Made by a program: the position numbers and the translations under genes. A model generated the notes under the pieces. The model was given only the letters and a program-made list of their open reading frames with translations. It did not search any database and had not been told where the DNA came from. Shown here in pieces: positions 50,170 to 59,022 of a stretch of 64,000 nucleotides of DNA. The first letter of the stretch is position 1; every line of letters begins with the position of its first letter. Where the stretch lies: NCBI GenBank assembly GCA_026014465.1, contig JAOZID010000004.1, positions 124,001-188,000 of the forward strand, in the 5' to 3' direction. The stretch comes from Candidatus Bathyarchaeota archaeon (lineage in GTDB: Archaea > Thermoproteota > Bathyarchaeia > Bathyarchaeales > Bathycorpusculaceae).

Positions 50170-52500
50170 TTATTTGAGGATGGGTACGTGGGGGTGGCTG
50201 GTTTTGATTTGCAGAACCACGTATTTGCTGTTGGTGTAGACTACTTCGAGCCAGTGAGAGTTTAGCAGGCTATGGCTAAAGCGGGTGGCGTCGTAGACTA
50301 TGTAGCCGATGTAGTTGTCTTGGATTATAGACGCGAAATTGCGGCACTTCACTTCAAAGGGCTCCACGGTTTGATAATCCAGCAATGCTGTGATTTCCTC
50401 TTTGCTTTGCAGTTGGGGGTAACTGCTCACCGAAAACGCCAACGTCTGATAAGATACGGAGAGCGTGTAGCCCGCTTCGATTCTGAAAAAGTTGTACTGG
50501 AATCTTACGGCGTCTATGCGTCCACTTGCAAGCGCGCCAACGTTTCCTTCGTCGGGAGTGTCTAAGAATTTGAGGGCAAACGCGGTCTGGTTCTGAGATG
50601 CGTAAACGGCTACGCTGCTGTTCTCTGGCAAATCCTGCGCGTAAAAGCTGCTGACTGCCCACTGGTTCTCCACAACTTTTGAGGGATTGCTCCACGGGTT
50701 CTCCCAGTCCAGTACGTTGGGCACTTGGGCTTGGTCAAATAGCAAGTTGCCTGCTAAGCCTTCGCTCAGGTACAGTTGGGCGTAATTCAGGTCTTCGTTG
50801 AGGGCGTTGACCTCCCAGTTAACCGTGAACGCGTACGAGCTGTTGTGCGCAAGTATGGTTTGCTTTAGCGTGAATTCTTGTGCCGTGTAGGTTATGGTGA
50901 ATTTTTTAGGTGAGGTGCGTTCATCGACTGCTATGGTGCGGTTCAAGCTTGAAAGTTCATACTTGTGGAGGGTGTTGTTTTGGTCGCGGTACGAGAACTG
51001 CGAGTCATCCATGTATGAAGAGGTGGCGCGTGTCCAGACCCCGTTCATGGAGATATAGTTCTCGTCGGATATGCCTTCTCTGGCTTCATATAGCCTTAGC
51101 AACATAAGCGGGTTTTCCATCTCATAAGCAAGGTCTATGACGCATTCAGCGTTGACGTTCCATTCCACAACAGGGTCAGTTTCAGCTATAATTTCTCTGC
51201 CTGAATAAACCCTAAACCAGTGCCCAGGATGCTCAGTAACAACAACCACCGCTGACTTGTCAGGGCTGTTTTGGCTTATCCACCTGCCCGCATCGTAAGC
51301 TTCCATGTCTGAGGTGGAGTAAAAAGTGGTTGCTTCCCCGATTTTTCCTGTTACCGTTTGGAACTGCAAGACCATGACCACTGCTAAGATTGCGATGATG
51401 GCTAGGGCTGCTGTTTTGAGGGCTTTGTGTTTTATGCCGCTTCTGTTGTTGAAGAAGCTTGCGAGTGAGGTGTCAATTAGTAGTGAGAGCGTGAAGGCTG
51501 CGAGGACTGCGAATATGGGTGTTAAGAAGTAGATGAAGCGTTGATAGGGCAGATACAACCCGACGAGGTAGGATTGGGAGAAAAACAGTGGGACCCCAAA
51601 TGCTAATGCCAAGAGCAGGAAGATTTTGAGGGATTTGCGTTTTTTTAGCTGGAAAAACGTTAATGCGAGTCCTGCGAAGGCGAAGAATAAGATGAAGCCA
51701 AAGTTCATGATGAATTCGTCGAAGCTTACGGCGGGTATTTGGTAGAGCATGGTTTGGATTTCGAAGAAGACAATAGAAACAAGCTCGTCTATGTAGGGCA
51801 GTATGGGTTGTACATAGTAAATCAGGAAAGCTATGGTGGCTCCTGTGGCGGCGGCGATTATGGCTTTGCGGTATTGCCCCTTGGATTTCAACAAAACCAC
51901 GATTATGAATGGGGGCAAGATGAATGCTATGAGAAACGTCGTGAGCTGATGCGCTAAAACAACAGAGAAGCCAAGCATGAACGTGATTAGGGTGTGTCCC
52001 ATGCTTTTAAGCGGCAACGCCAAGTACGTGAACAATAGCATCATAAACGCTATGCTTAAAATGCTGGTGTAGCCGCCCCAAATGTTTATTTCAAAAATTG
52101 GAAAACACAAAAGCAGCAACGACGCGGCAAGAACACCCGTTTTTTTGTTGAAAATCTTGGCGGCAAACAGGTAAACCGAGAAAAACAATAGCCAGTTTAT
52201 CAGCGCCATCACCGCTTTTAGCAAAACGATTTGTTGCTCCACGCTAACCGCGCCTGTGAACACAATAAACGTATCCAACACAATGTGGAACAGGGGCGAA
52301 TAGAACGCGATGTCGCTTAACGGGATTTTTTCAACTGACAAGAAGTACTGTGCGGTTTGCAGGTGCACGGCGGGGTCGTTTCCTAAAACTAAGCCGTTGG
52401 CGCCTAGCAGAGAGTAAAACAGCGCGAAGACTATCGCCGAAAAGACGCCTGTAAATACAGCTTCAAAGGTTTGCTGATTTTTGCCAAAACCGACCATCAA
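50170..52500 (-). CDS. GT-C-like polytopic membrane protein with extracytoplasmic domain (paralog 1)
   Basis: 776 residues. The N-terminal 390 or so hold about 11 transmembrane helices. An acidic GNDPAVHLQTAQ in the first outside loop recalls the catalytic Asp of GT-C glycosyltransferases, followed by WGGYTSILS and LVGLYLPYQRFIYFL. The C-terminal half (about 400-776) is beta-rich and outside, with many Asn-x-Ser/Thr sites. It is the second of two related genes, 24 bp after the one at 52525-54828. Likely surface glycan transfer; acceptor and sugar unknown. Confidence 0.72.
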   Translation of the reverse strand: MMVGFGKNQQTFEAVFTGVFSAIVFALFYSLLGANGLVLGNDPAVHLQTAQYFLSVEKIPLSDIAFYSPLFHIVLDTFIVFTGAVSVEQQIVLLKAVMALINWLLFFSVYLFAAKIFNKKTGVLAASLLLLCFPIFEINIWGGYTSILSIAFMMLLFTYLALPLKSMGHTLITFMLGFSVVLAHQLTTFLIAFILPPFIIVVLLKSKGQYRKAIIAAATGATIAFLIYYVQPILPYIDELVSIVFFEIQTMLYQIPAVSFDEFIMNFGFILFFAFAGLALTFFQLKKRKSLKIFLLLALAFGVPLFFSQSYLVGLYLPYQRFIYFLTPIFAVLAAFTLSLLIDTSLASFFNNRSGIKHKALKTAALAIIAILAVVMVLQFQTVTGKIGEATTFYSTSDMEAYDAGRWISQNSPDKSAVVVVTEHPGHWFRVYSGREIIAETDPVVEWNVNAECVIDLAYEMENPLMLLRLYEAREGISDENYISMNGVWTRATSSYMDDSQFSYRDQNNTLHKYELSSLNRTIAVDERTSPKKFTITYTAQEFTLKQTILAHNSSYAFTVNWEVNALNEDLNYAQLYLSEGLAGNLLFDQAQVPNVLDWENPWSNPSKVVENQWAVSSFYAQDLPENSSVAVYASQNQTAFALKFLDTPDEGNVGALASGRIDAVRFQYNFFRIEAGYTLSVSYQTLAFSVSSYPQLQSKEEITALLDYQTVEPFEVKCRNFASIIQDNYIGYIVYDATRFSHSLLNSHWLEVVYTNSKYVVLQIKTSHPHVPILK

Positions 52501-52524
52501 GTGGTCTCCTCTTTTTGCTCCCCG

Positions 52525-54828
52525 CTATTTGCGCACTTGGAATATGGCTACTTCATTGTTAATAAATACAAGGTCAAAGAGGGGGTCTTTGGAGAAACGC
52601 GGGATTTGCTCAGCGCTGCGTGTGGCTATGTATGAGGCGTTGAGGTCTGCTACGGCTTGATGGTAATCGAAAACCTCCAAGGGCAACTCTTCTGTGGTTT
52701 GCAGGTATGTGCTGGTGTAGTTGGCGACTAATTCTTTGTAGAAGCTGGTTTCTTTTTGTGGTGTTGTGGGGTTGGGGTTTTCTTCGTATTCGTAGAGTCC
52801 CAGATGGAAACAAATCTCTGCGTTGTCTTGGGCGTTTAGGTTATAGAGCAACCCCAGACCTGCCAAGTTATCCTTGGTTAACTGCGTAACCACAGGCTGT
52901 CCCTCGACGAATATGAACTGGCAAACAACTTTCATGTTGTAGTCAACCAAAGCCGTTACCGCTTGGGTTTCGCCTTCGATTAGCATGCCTTTAGTGTGGA
53001 ACATGAAATTCAGCGTCAAAAGCTCCACTTCAGGCTTCAAAACTTCAAACCCAACCGTCACAACCGCAAAACTTTTGCCCGCCTCAACCACCGTCTGCTG
53101 CGTATAACTAAACAACTCATTCCCATACGTCACACAAATCATTGCACCCTCACTGCTGTTCTCCAAATGCATATCCAAAAGAGAAAGCTGCGCCAAATCA
53201 ACAATCTGCACCTCCCCCTCATTTTGCAGCATAACCGTTATCTCATCACTGCTCAAATGGCAAAACGGATACGGAAAATACTGATTGTCCAGTTTAGCCA
53301 GAAAAATTGGGTTGTGGCGTCCTATGTGTCCGCCGTCTTCTCGGATTTGGATTAATCCGTTGTCGATTAGGTAGTTTGTGTCTAGCAGGTAGCGTGCGGC
53401 TTGGGCGGGTTCGAATTCGCGTGCGTTGGCAAGGTACTGGGGGTCAACGGCGCTTATGGTTGCGCGTTGGGCAAAACCTGAAAACCACCAGCCATACTGA
53501 GCATCCGTAACAAACACCGCATCCTTTGGCGTGTTGCTTTGTGCCCACTGAATCGCCTCGTACTTGGGGTCATCCATAAGTTGATAGAAACTTTGCGTAG
53601 TTATGCCCTGCGTAGGCGGAGAAAAGATGGGAACCGCCAAAAACGCAACCAACACGAAAACCGAAAACAACACTGCAAGAATATTTTTGTGCGTAAGATA
53701 GGCCAGTACTTGCTGGGCTTTTTTGTTTAGCTTGATTTGCGGCGCGTTTTTTGCTAGACCCACCAGAGTCTGGCTTGCATCGGCAAAGAACCGTGCGCCA
53801 TGGTCGATGCCTAGCGTGATTAGCATTATAACGGGCAAAATGACAAAGTACAAGAAACGGTTATAATCCGTGTACAACCCCACCAAATACCCCTGTGTGA
53901 GCGCCGCAGGAATTAGTGTCCAAACAAACAGCAAAACCGCTGGAACTGACAAAAACTTGCCTCTGTAGCGCCAGGAAAACAAGAAGAACAAAATCATGCC
54001 TGCAAAAAGCGGAACCACCATATCTAACGGCAAAACCTTTGTGGAAAGTAACGCCAACCTGATATCTGCAACGCCCCCCGTGAAGGTTCCTGAATTAGAA
54101 CCCAAATACGCGGGCGCAACCTGAATCACAAACGGCGCAATCATCAACGCCCCCAAAACAATGGGCACAAACCACGAAAGCAAACTTAGCCTTCCAACTT
54201 GGATTTTTTTTGCCAAAACAAAACACAAAGCTACCGTGACAAAAATTATCGCAACAAACATGACCGAACTTAGCGAATGCGTAAGAAATATCGCCGCTGA
54301 AACAAACGACGCTGCCACAATAAAGGGTAACGGTTTTAGGCGGTCTTTTTCCAAAAACAAGTAGAACGCTAAGGGAATGAGCATGAGGGTTACTACGTTG
54401 GGGTAGCCGCCCCACATTAGCATTTCAATGTCGAATCTTGAAACTGCTACCAGAAACGAGATTATCAAAGCGGCTGAGGTGTTCCAGACTTTTTGGGTTA
54501 TCAAAAACGCAACCAAGACAATAAACGAGGAGAACAGTGAAACCACAAAGGCGTGAGCCATGTAGTCGGGCATGCCTGTTAGCAGGATGATGTAGGATGT
54601 GAAGATGTGGTAGCCTGGGAAGGTAACTGAGCTGCCTCCTCCCATGTGATAGTAGTTCCACAGAAAATCTGTGTTGCCGCCCTGCGTGATTGAGTAGACT
54701 ATGCTGTTGTGCAAACCAATGTCCGCGCCTGGAGGAAAACCCTGACGCAGCATCAAAAATATGCGGTACACAAAAGAAAACGCCGCAATCAGAATCAACA
54801 GCACATGCTTCTTGGACGGTTTACTCAT
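52525..54828 (-). CDS. GT-C-like polytopic membrane protein with extracytoplasmic domain (paralog 2)
   Basis: 767 residues with the same architecture as the downstream gene. About 11 membrane helices come first, with an early PPGADIGLHNSIVYSI acidic site, then WGGYPNVVTLM and LVGLYTDYNRFLYFV, which align with WGGYTSILS and LVGLYLPYQRFIYFL of paralog 1. A beta-rich outer domain of about 350 residues follows. The gene is divergent from the corrinoid protein, sharing a TATA-like TTTAAATAGC region. The tandem pair probably arose by duplication; the function is inferred from GT-C resemblance only. Confidence 0.72.
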   Translation of the reverse strand: MSKPSKKHVLLILIAAFSFVYRIFLMLRQGFPPGADIGLHNSIVYSITQGGNTDFLWNYYHMGGGSSVTFPGYHIFTSYIILLTGMPDYMAHAFVVSLFSSFIVLVAFLITQKVWNTSAALIISFLVAVSRFDIEMLMWGGYPNVVTLMLIPLAFYLFLEKDRLKPLPFIVAASFVSAAIFLTHSLSSVMFVAIIFVTVALCFVLAKKIQVGRLSLLSWFVPIVLGALMIAPFVIQVAPAYLGSNSGTFTGGVADIRLALLSTKVLPLDMVVPLFAGMILFFLFSWRYRGKFLSVPAVLLFVWTLIPAALTQGYLVGLYTDYNRFLYFVILPVIMLITLGIDHGARFFADASQTLVGLAKNAPQIKLNKKAQQVLAYLTHKNILAVLFSVFVLVAFLAVPIFSPPTQGITTQSFYQLMDDPKYEAIQWAQSNTPKDAVFVTDAQYGWWFSGFAQRATISAVDPQYLANAREFEPAQAARYLLDTNYLIDNGLIQIREDGGHIGRHNPIFLAKLDNQYFPYPFCHLSSDEITVMLQNEGEVQIVDLAQLSLLDMHLENSSEGAMICVTYGNELFSYTQQTVVEAGKSFAVVTVGFEVLKPEVELLTLNFMFHTKGMLIEGETQAVTALVDYNMKVVCQFIFVEGQPVVTQLTKDNLAGLGLLYNLNAQDNAEICFHLGLYEYEENPNPTTPQKETSFYKELVANYTSTYLQTTEELPLEVFDYHQAVADLNASYIATRSAEQIPRFSKDPLFDLVFINNEVAIFQVRK

Positions 54829-54889
54829 CTACTGCATTCCTCAGCTAACCGCTTTTTTGCATTTAGAGAACTGATTAGTGAAGTCAAAG

Positions 54890-54898
54890 TTTAAATAG
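54890..54898. promoter_or_regulatory. shared divergent TATA-like region (GT-C genes / corrinoid protein)
   Basis: TTTAAATAG at 54890-54898 can serve rightward (start near 54921, leader about 35 nt to ATG 54955), and its near-symmetric complement can serve the minus-strand GT-C-like genes (start near 54865). Confidence 0.4.
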
Positions 54899-54954
54899 CT
54901 ATTCCAATATAAAACCCGACGGTTAATCAATCTAAGAAATAGGTGTGTTTGAAA

Positions 54955-55377
54955 ATGTCCTGGCTAAAATCTATGATGGAAAAGGAACCACCAGAACCAA
55001 CGAATCCTCTTGGCACAGTTGTCATCGGCAACATTGAACCAGACATGCACGACACGGCAAAAGAAGCTGTTCGTAAAGCTCTAAAACGTGCAGGCTTCAA
55101 AACAGTTGACGTAGGCAAGAGCGCACCCATCGATGCGTTCATCACCAAAATCAAAGAAAGCAACGCAAACGTACTGGCACTCTCTGTCAACACCATACCC
55201 GCAAAGAACCAGCTACCCAAAATGATGGAAGCACTAAAGGCTGCCGGTCTAGACAGCATCAAAATCATTATGGGCGGCGCAGCAGTCAAGAAAGACGACG
55301 CAGACGCAATCGGCGCACTCTTTGGTAAAAACAAAGAAGAAGCTCCCGAAATCGCAAAGAAAGCAGTCGGCCAATAA
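54955..55377 (+). CDS. corrinoid-binding protein (MtaC/MtbC-like B12 domain)
   Basis: 140 residues from ATG 54955. TVVIGNIEPDMHDTAKEAV corresponds to the DxHxxG cobalamin-binding motif (lower axial His), except that the final Gly is Ala. SVNTIPA and IIMGGAAV fit the SxL and GG elements. Only about 25 residues precede the Rossmann domain, so the usual helical cap domain of methyltransferase corrinoid proteins is missing. The MtrH-like gene lies 26 bp downstream, making a methyl-transfer pair likely. Confidence 0.88.
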   Translation: MSWLKSMMEKEPPEPTNPLGTVVIGNIEPDMHDTAKEAVRKALKRAGFKTVDVGKSAPIDAFITKIKESNANVLALSVNTIPAKNQLPKMMEALKAAGLDSIKIIMGGAAVKKDDADAIGALFGKNKEEAPEIAKKAVGQ

Positions 55378-55403
55378 ACTGTTAATCAGATGAGGCAACA
55401 ACG

Positions 55404-56312
55404 ATGAAAAGATTCAATACCGAACAAAAAGTTTACCAAGTCGGAAAAGTTCAGGTTGGAGGCCAACCTGGCGAACTGCCAACTTTCCTTATTGGTTCTA
55501 TCTTCTGGCTAGGCCAGAAAATGGTTCAGGATGCAAATAAAGGCATTTTTGATGCCAAAATGGCTGAAGATATCATCAACAAGATGCAGACTCAAAGTGA
55601 CATCAGCGGTGTTCCCTTTGCTTTTGACATTGTCGGAACTACCGAAACTGCTTTCTCAAAATACATTGACTTCGTTGCTACTCACAGTGATGCTCCTTTG
55701 ATGTTGGACGCTATGAGTCCACGAACTCGTATGGCTGCTGCTGGCATGGCTAAAGAAATGGGTCTACAAGACCGTTGCTTGTACAACTCTGTCTACAAAG
55801 GCGTCACCGATGCAGAAATCGAGAAACTAAAAGACAGCGGCATCCAAATGTCAATTGTTCTAGCTGACAACCCCAAAGACAACAGTCTAGAAGGCAAAAT
55901 GACAGTTATCGAAGAAGCCTTGGCTCTAGCTGACAAAGCTGGAATCACAAAGCCTCTAATTGACACTGCCATCCCCGCATTCGCTCCCGACATGGGCACA
56001 GCAGTGCGCACCATACCAATCATGAAAGAAAAGTATGGTCACCCCGTTGGTTTAGGCAGCGGCAACGTTGTTACAACCATGGGCTGGGTAAAAGCTCACA
56101 TCGAGAAAACCTTCCGCAAGGGCTGTGTCACCGCAACCAACGCTATCATGCAGACAATGGGCGCAAACTGGCTCATGATTGGCCCCGCAGAGCAAGCTGA
56201 ATGGGTATTCCCAGCAGTCGCAGTCGTAGACACATACATCGCATCCGCAGCTGCAGATCTAGAAACTCGTCCACTACACGAGGAAGCACCAATCTTCAAG
56301 ATGTTCCTCTAA
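55404..56312 (+). CDS. mtrH: MtrH-family methyltransferase (tetrahydromethanopterin S-methyltransferase subunit H-like)
   Basis: 302 residues. FNTEQKVYQVGKVQVGGQPGELPTFLIGSIFW is the N-terminal signature of MtrH, and GVPFAFDIVGTTE, DAMSPRTRMAA, GVTDAE and VTATNAIMQTMGANWLMIGP continue the TIM-barrel match. It moves a methyl group between a corrinoid protein and a tetrahydropterin. Other Mtr subunits (A-G) are not in the window; the small corrinoid protein just upstream is the evident partner. It probably feeds or drains a pterin-linked C1 pathway from an unknown methyl donor or acceptor. Confidence 0.92.
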   Translation: MKRFNTEQKVYQVGKVQVGGQPGELPTFLIGSIFWLGQKMVQDANKGIFDAKMAEDIINKMQTQSDISGVPFAFDIVGTTETAFSKYIDFVATHSDAPLMLDAMSPRTRMAAAGMAKEMGLQDRCLYNSVYKGVTDAEIEKLKDSGIQMSIVLADNPKDNSLEGKMTVIEEALALADKAGITKPLIDTAIPAFAPDMGTAVRTIPIMKEKYGHPVGLGSGNVVTTMGWVKAHIEKTFRKGCVTATNAIMQTMGANWLMIGPAEQAEWVFPAVAVVDTYIASAAADLETRPLHEEAPIFKMFL

Positions 56313-56361
56313 CCTCCACCCCTTTTCATTTTTTGTTGTCTTATCCGCGAAGGACCAAACG

Positions 56362-56748
56362 GTGAACCCCATCAAATGGCTAAGCGCAATCATCTCTTAC
56401 ATAGCCGTAACCTTGCTTTGCGTTTACCTAATACCCGCTGATTCAACGCTGTCGGCGTTCACCTCTTTTTTTGGCTTCACATTCGTAGCTTTCGTACCTG
56501 GCTACTGCCTTGTTAACCTGCTTTTCCACGACGGCAAACTAGACCTGCCCGAAACCGCCGTGCTCTCAGTCGCGTTAAGCTTTAGCATCGCAGGCATCTC
56601 TGGGCTGTTTCTAGGCATCTCGCCCCTTGGACTCACCGTCAACTCTATAACCCTCACCCTAAGCAGCATCGTAGCAGCCACAGCCGCGTTCGCTTTCCTG
56701 CGAAAAACAGGCATGCTCCACCTGCGAAAACACGCCCCCTTAATCTAA
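56362..56748 (+). CDS. DUF1616-like small membrane protein
   Basis: 128 residues from GTG 56362 with four hydrophobic segments. The arrangement FTFVAFVPGYCLVNLLF, LDLPETAVLSVALSFSIAGISGLFLG matches the N-terminal membrane part of archaeal DUF1616 proteins, but the extracellular part is absent. It is therefore either a short family member or a truncated one. The next gene is 100 bp away and unrelated. Confidence 0.65.
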   Translation: MNPIKWLSAIISYIAVTLLCVYLIPADSTLSAFTSFFGFTFVAFVPGYCLVNLLFHDGKLDLPETAVLSVALSFSIAGISGLFLGISPLGLTVNSITLTLSSIVAATAAFAFLRKTGMLHLRKHAPLI

Positions 56749-56799
56749 CTAACCCACAGCACGTAACGCATGTTGGATTGCCCGCTTGTTCAATCAATC

Positions 56800-56807
56800 T
56801 TTATATG
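56800..56807 (+). promoter_or_regulatory. promoter of the MFS transporter gene
   Basis: TTTATATG at 56800-56807 is a good archaeal TATA box; the predicted start is near 56830, just ahead of TTG 56838 and ATG 56850. Confidence 0.45.
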
Positions 56808-56849
56808 AGTGTTCTTAACGGTTAGTTCCCTTCAAGCTTGGGAACCTTC

Positions 56850-58388
56850 ATGAAAACTGCAATCCAATCCAGACATAACCAAAACAACTTGGCTCTGCTT
56901 GTTTTATGCACGGTTTTGTTTGTGATTGCAGTAGCTGACACCGTCCTGAACCTTGCTTTGCCTTCTATTTCGGGTAATCTGGGCGCAACTGCTACTCAGC
57001 TTTTGTGGATTGTTGACATCTACCTTTTGGTTGTAGCTGCTTTGCAGTTGGCTTTTGGGTCAATTGGCGACCGCTACGGACGCAAACGCCTCCTCCAAAC
57101 AGGTCTAGTCATCTTTGGGTTAGGCTCCTTAGGCGCAGCGTTTTCCACCTCCGCAGATATGCTCATACTGTTTCGCAGCACCACTGGCGTGGGCGCAGCC
57201 ATAATGATGCCCTCTACGCTCTCGATTCTAACCGACGTTTTTCGAGAACCCAAAGAACGCGCAAGAGCCATAGCCGTCTGGTCAAGCGTGTTTAGTTTAG
57301 GCGCGGCGTTTGGACCCATAATCGGCGGTTACTTGCTTGGTCATTTTGCTTGGTCCTCAATTTTCTACCTTAACTTGCCCATCGTTGCCATAGGCTTAGT
57401 TGGCAGTGTCTTGTTCTTGCCTGAATCCCGCGACAAAAACAGTCCTAAACCAAACCTGCTTAGCGTCATACTCTCCACGTTAGGGCTGATGTTTCTTGTT
57501 TACGCCATCATAACTGCGGGTGAATGCGGCTGGTTCTCCAGCAACGTCTTAACCTCTTTTGGAATAGCTGGGCTGTTTCTGCTGGGCTTTGTTTTGTGGG
57601 AGCGCCGCTCAGCTAATTCTTTGTTGCCCTTGAGCTTTTTCAGGAACATGTCGTTTACGGCGTCACTTGTAGCGTTGACTCTTAGCACTTTCGCGTTAAT
57701 GAGTTCTATCTTGTTCTTTAGCCAGTACCTGCAGTCCGTACAAGGATACAGCCCCTTCATAACTGGAATTAGCATGCTGCCCCTTAGCGTAATTGTCTTC
57801 ATCACCACCCTGCTCTCCGTCAAAGTCAACGAAAGAATCGGCGCCAAACTAACCATAAGCACTGGGCTCTCCACAGCAGGCTGCGGACTACTCTTCTTTA
57901 GCCTAACCGCCGCAACCCAAAACCCCTACGCCCTAACCGTCATTCCTCTGCTGCTAATTGCCGTAGGCATCGGCTTAGTCATGAGCCCCGCAACCAACGC
58001 CGTCATGAACTCCATACCCACAAGCCGCGCAGGGATAGGCTCAGCCATGAACGACACCACCCGACAAATCGGCGGCGCACTAGGCATAGCCGTACTCGGC
58101 TCGATTGTCAACTCCACCTACCTCCAGCAAGTAACCTCCTCACAAACCATAGCCGCCCTACCCGCCCACATCGCCAAAGCCATATACAGCAGCATCCAAA
58201 ACGCGCAAATCGCCGCCGCCCAACTCTCTCCCGACCTTGCCGCAGAAGTAATTAACTTCACAAAACAAGCCTTCGTAGACGGCTTAACCCACTCCGTATT
58301 CACAGGCGCACTTATCCTGTTCTTTGCCGCAACAACAATCCTGCTCATTTTCCCTTCAAGAACAAAAACCACAAAACCCCATAGTTGA
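56850..58388 (+). CDS. MFS multidrug-type transporter (DHA2, 14-helix)
   Basis: About 512 residues and 14 transmembrane segments. Motif A is GSIGDRYGRKRLLQTG, motif B-like LILFRSTTGVGAAIMMP, and motif C-like GAAFGPIIGGYLL, followed by NLPIVAIGLV, all hallmarks of the EmrB/QacA group of proton-driven drug exporters. The frame is also open from TTG 56838; ATG 56850 is preferred by codon. No regulator is adjacent, so the substrate is unknown. The first 200 bp use T/G-ending codons and the rest C/A-ending ones. Confidence 0.9.
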   Translation: MKTAIQSRHNQNNLALLVLCTVLFVIAVADTVLNLALPSISGNLGATATQLLWIVDIYLLVVAALQLAFGSIGDRYGRKRLLQTGLVIFGLGSLGAAFSTSADMLILFRSTTGVGAAIMMPSTLSILTDVFREPKERARAIAVWSSVFSLGAAFGPIIGGYLLGHFAWSSIFYLNLPIVAIGLVGSVLFLPESRDKNSPKPNLLSVILSTLGLMFLVYAIITAGECGWFSSNVLTSFGIAGLFLLGFVLWERRSANSLLPLSFFRNMSFTASLVALTLSTFALMSSILFFSQYLQSVQGYSPFITGISMLPLSVIVFITTLLSVKVNERIGAKLTISTGLSTAGCGLLFFSLTAATQNPYALTVIPLLLIAVGIGLVMSPATNAVMNSIPTSRAGIGSAMNDTTRQIGGALGIAVLGSIVNSTYLQQVTSSQTIAALPAHIAKAIYSSIQNAQIAAAQLSPDLAAEVINFTKQAFVDGLTHSVFTGALILFFAATTILLIFPSRTKTTKPHS

Positions 58389-58447
58389 GCCAATGACCGT
58401 TGGTGGCAATTGTATACTGATAAATAGGTTGTTGCGGTTATAATTGT

Positions 58448-58681
58448 ATGCAATTTGTTCCTTTTCAGGTTTTAGGCGCCTTGTTTGACATTGTTTTTTT
58501 GGTGTTGCTTGTCATAGTTGGGCTTGCCGTAATTGTTTTTGTGGCGAAATTTTTTGTTTTCGTACTACCTGCGGGTATTGTAGCTTTGGTGGTTTGGTTT
58601 TTAACCGGAAGCGTGTTTTGGGCTGGAATTGCGTTTTTTGTTATAGCTCTAATTTCGCTTGGACGACGTAGTAGAGGGTGA
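58448..58681 (+). CDS. small two-helix membrane protein
   Basis: 77 residues from ATG 58448. Two long hydrophobic segments (about 9-42 and 44-68), with a short basic end RRSRG, occupy nearly the whole protein. A TATA-like TGATAAATAG near 58418-58428 places the predicted start close to the ATG, so it may be leaderless. It lies 11 bp before the next small gene. No family is recognised. Confidence 0.55.
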   Translation: MQFVPFQVLGALFDIVFLVLLVIVGLAVIVFVAKFFVFVLPAGIVALVVWFLTGSVFWAGIAFFVIALISLGRRSRG

Positions 58682-58692
58682 GGTGAAAAACT

Positions 58693-58941
58693 GTGCCGTG
58701 GGAAGAAACAGATGATTATATTCGAAGTGGGCATGAAGACCCTAACAAGTACGATGACGATTCCATGCGAACCATAGACATATCTGTTGACGAGGGCATT
58801 AAAGCCATAATAGGTTGCCCCAAAGGGAAATTCAAAAACGGCGAATGCCAAGTGGGGACAGAAGTGCAAAGCTTCCTGTTCTCAAAAGACCACAACTGGA
58901 CCATGACCAAAGCCAAAGACTGGTTCAAAAACCACAAATAA
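58693..58941 (+). CDS. small acidic hypothetical protein
   Basis: 82 residues from GTG 58693. An acidic N-terminus (EETDDYIRSGHEDPNKYDDD) is followed by IDISVDEGIKAIIGCPKGKF and a tail FSKDHNWTMTKAKDWFKNHK. The W-x-x-x-x-A-xx-W tail recalls short segments of prohead-protease-like or related small archaeal and viral proteins, but this is weak. It is 11 bp after the small membrane protein, likely co-transcribed. The function is unknown. Confidence 0.6.
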   Translation: MPWEETDDYIRSGHEDPNKYDDDSMRTIDISVDEGIKAIIGCPKGKFKNGECQVGTEVQSFLFSKDHNWTMTKAKDWFKNHK

Positions 58942-59022
58942 CCCATTTTATTTTTTGGCAACCAAACTTGGCTTTTGTATCTGTGTTAAAAGTGGAAAAA
59001 GGGTGGCTGTTGTGTTGGAGTG

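Noticed and set aside
50272-50565. Plus-strand frame of 97 codons within the GT-C-like gene
   Set aside because: Antisense of a well-supported membrane protein gene; no independent start signal or motif.
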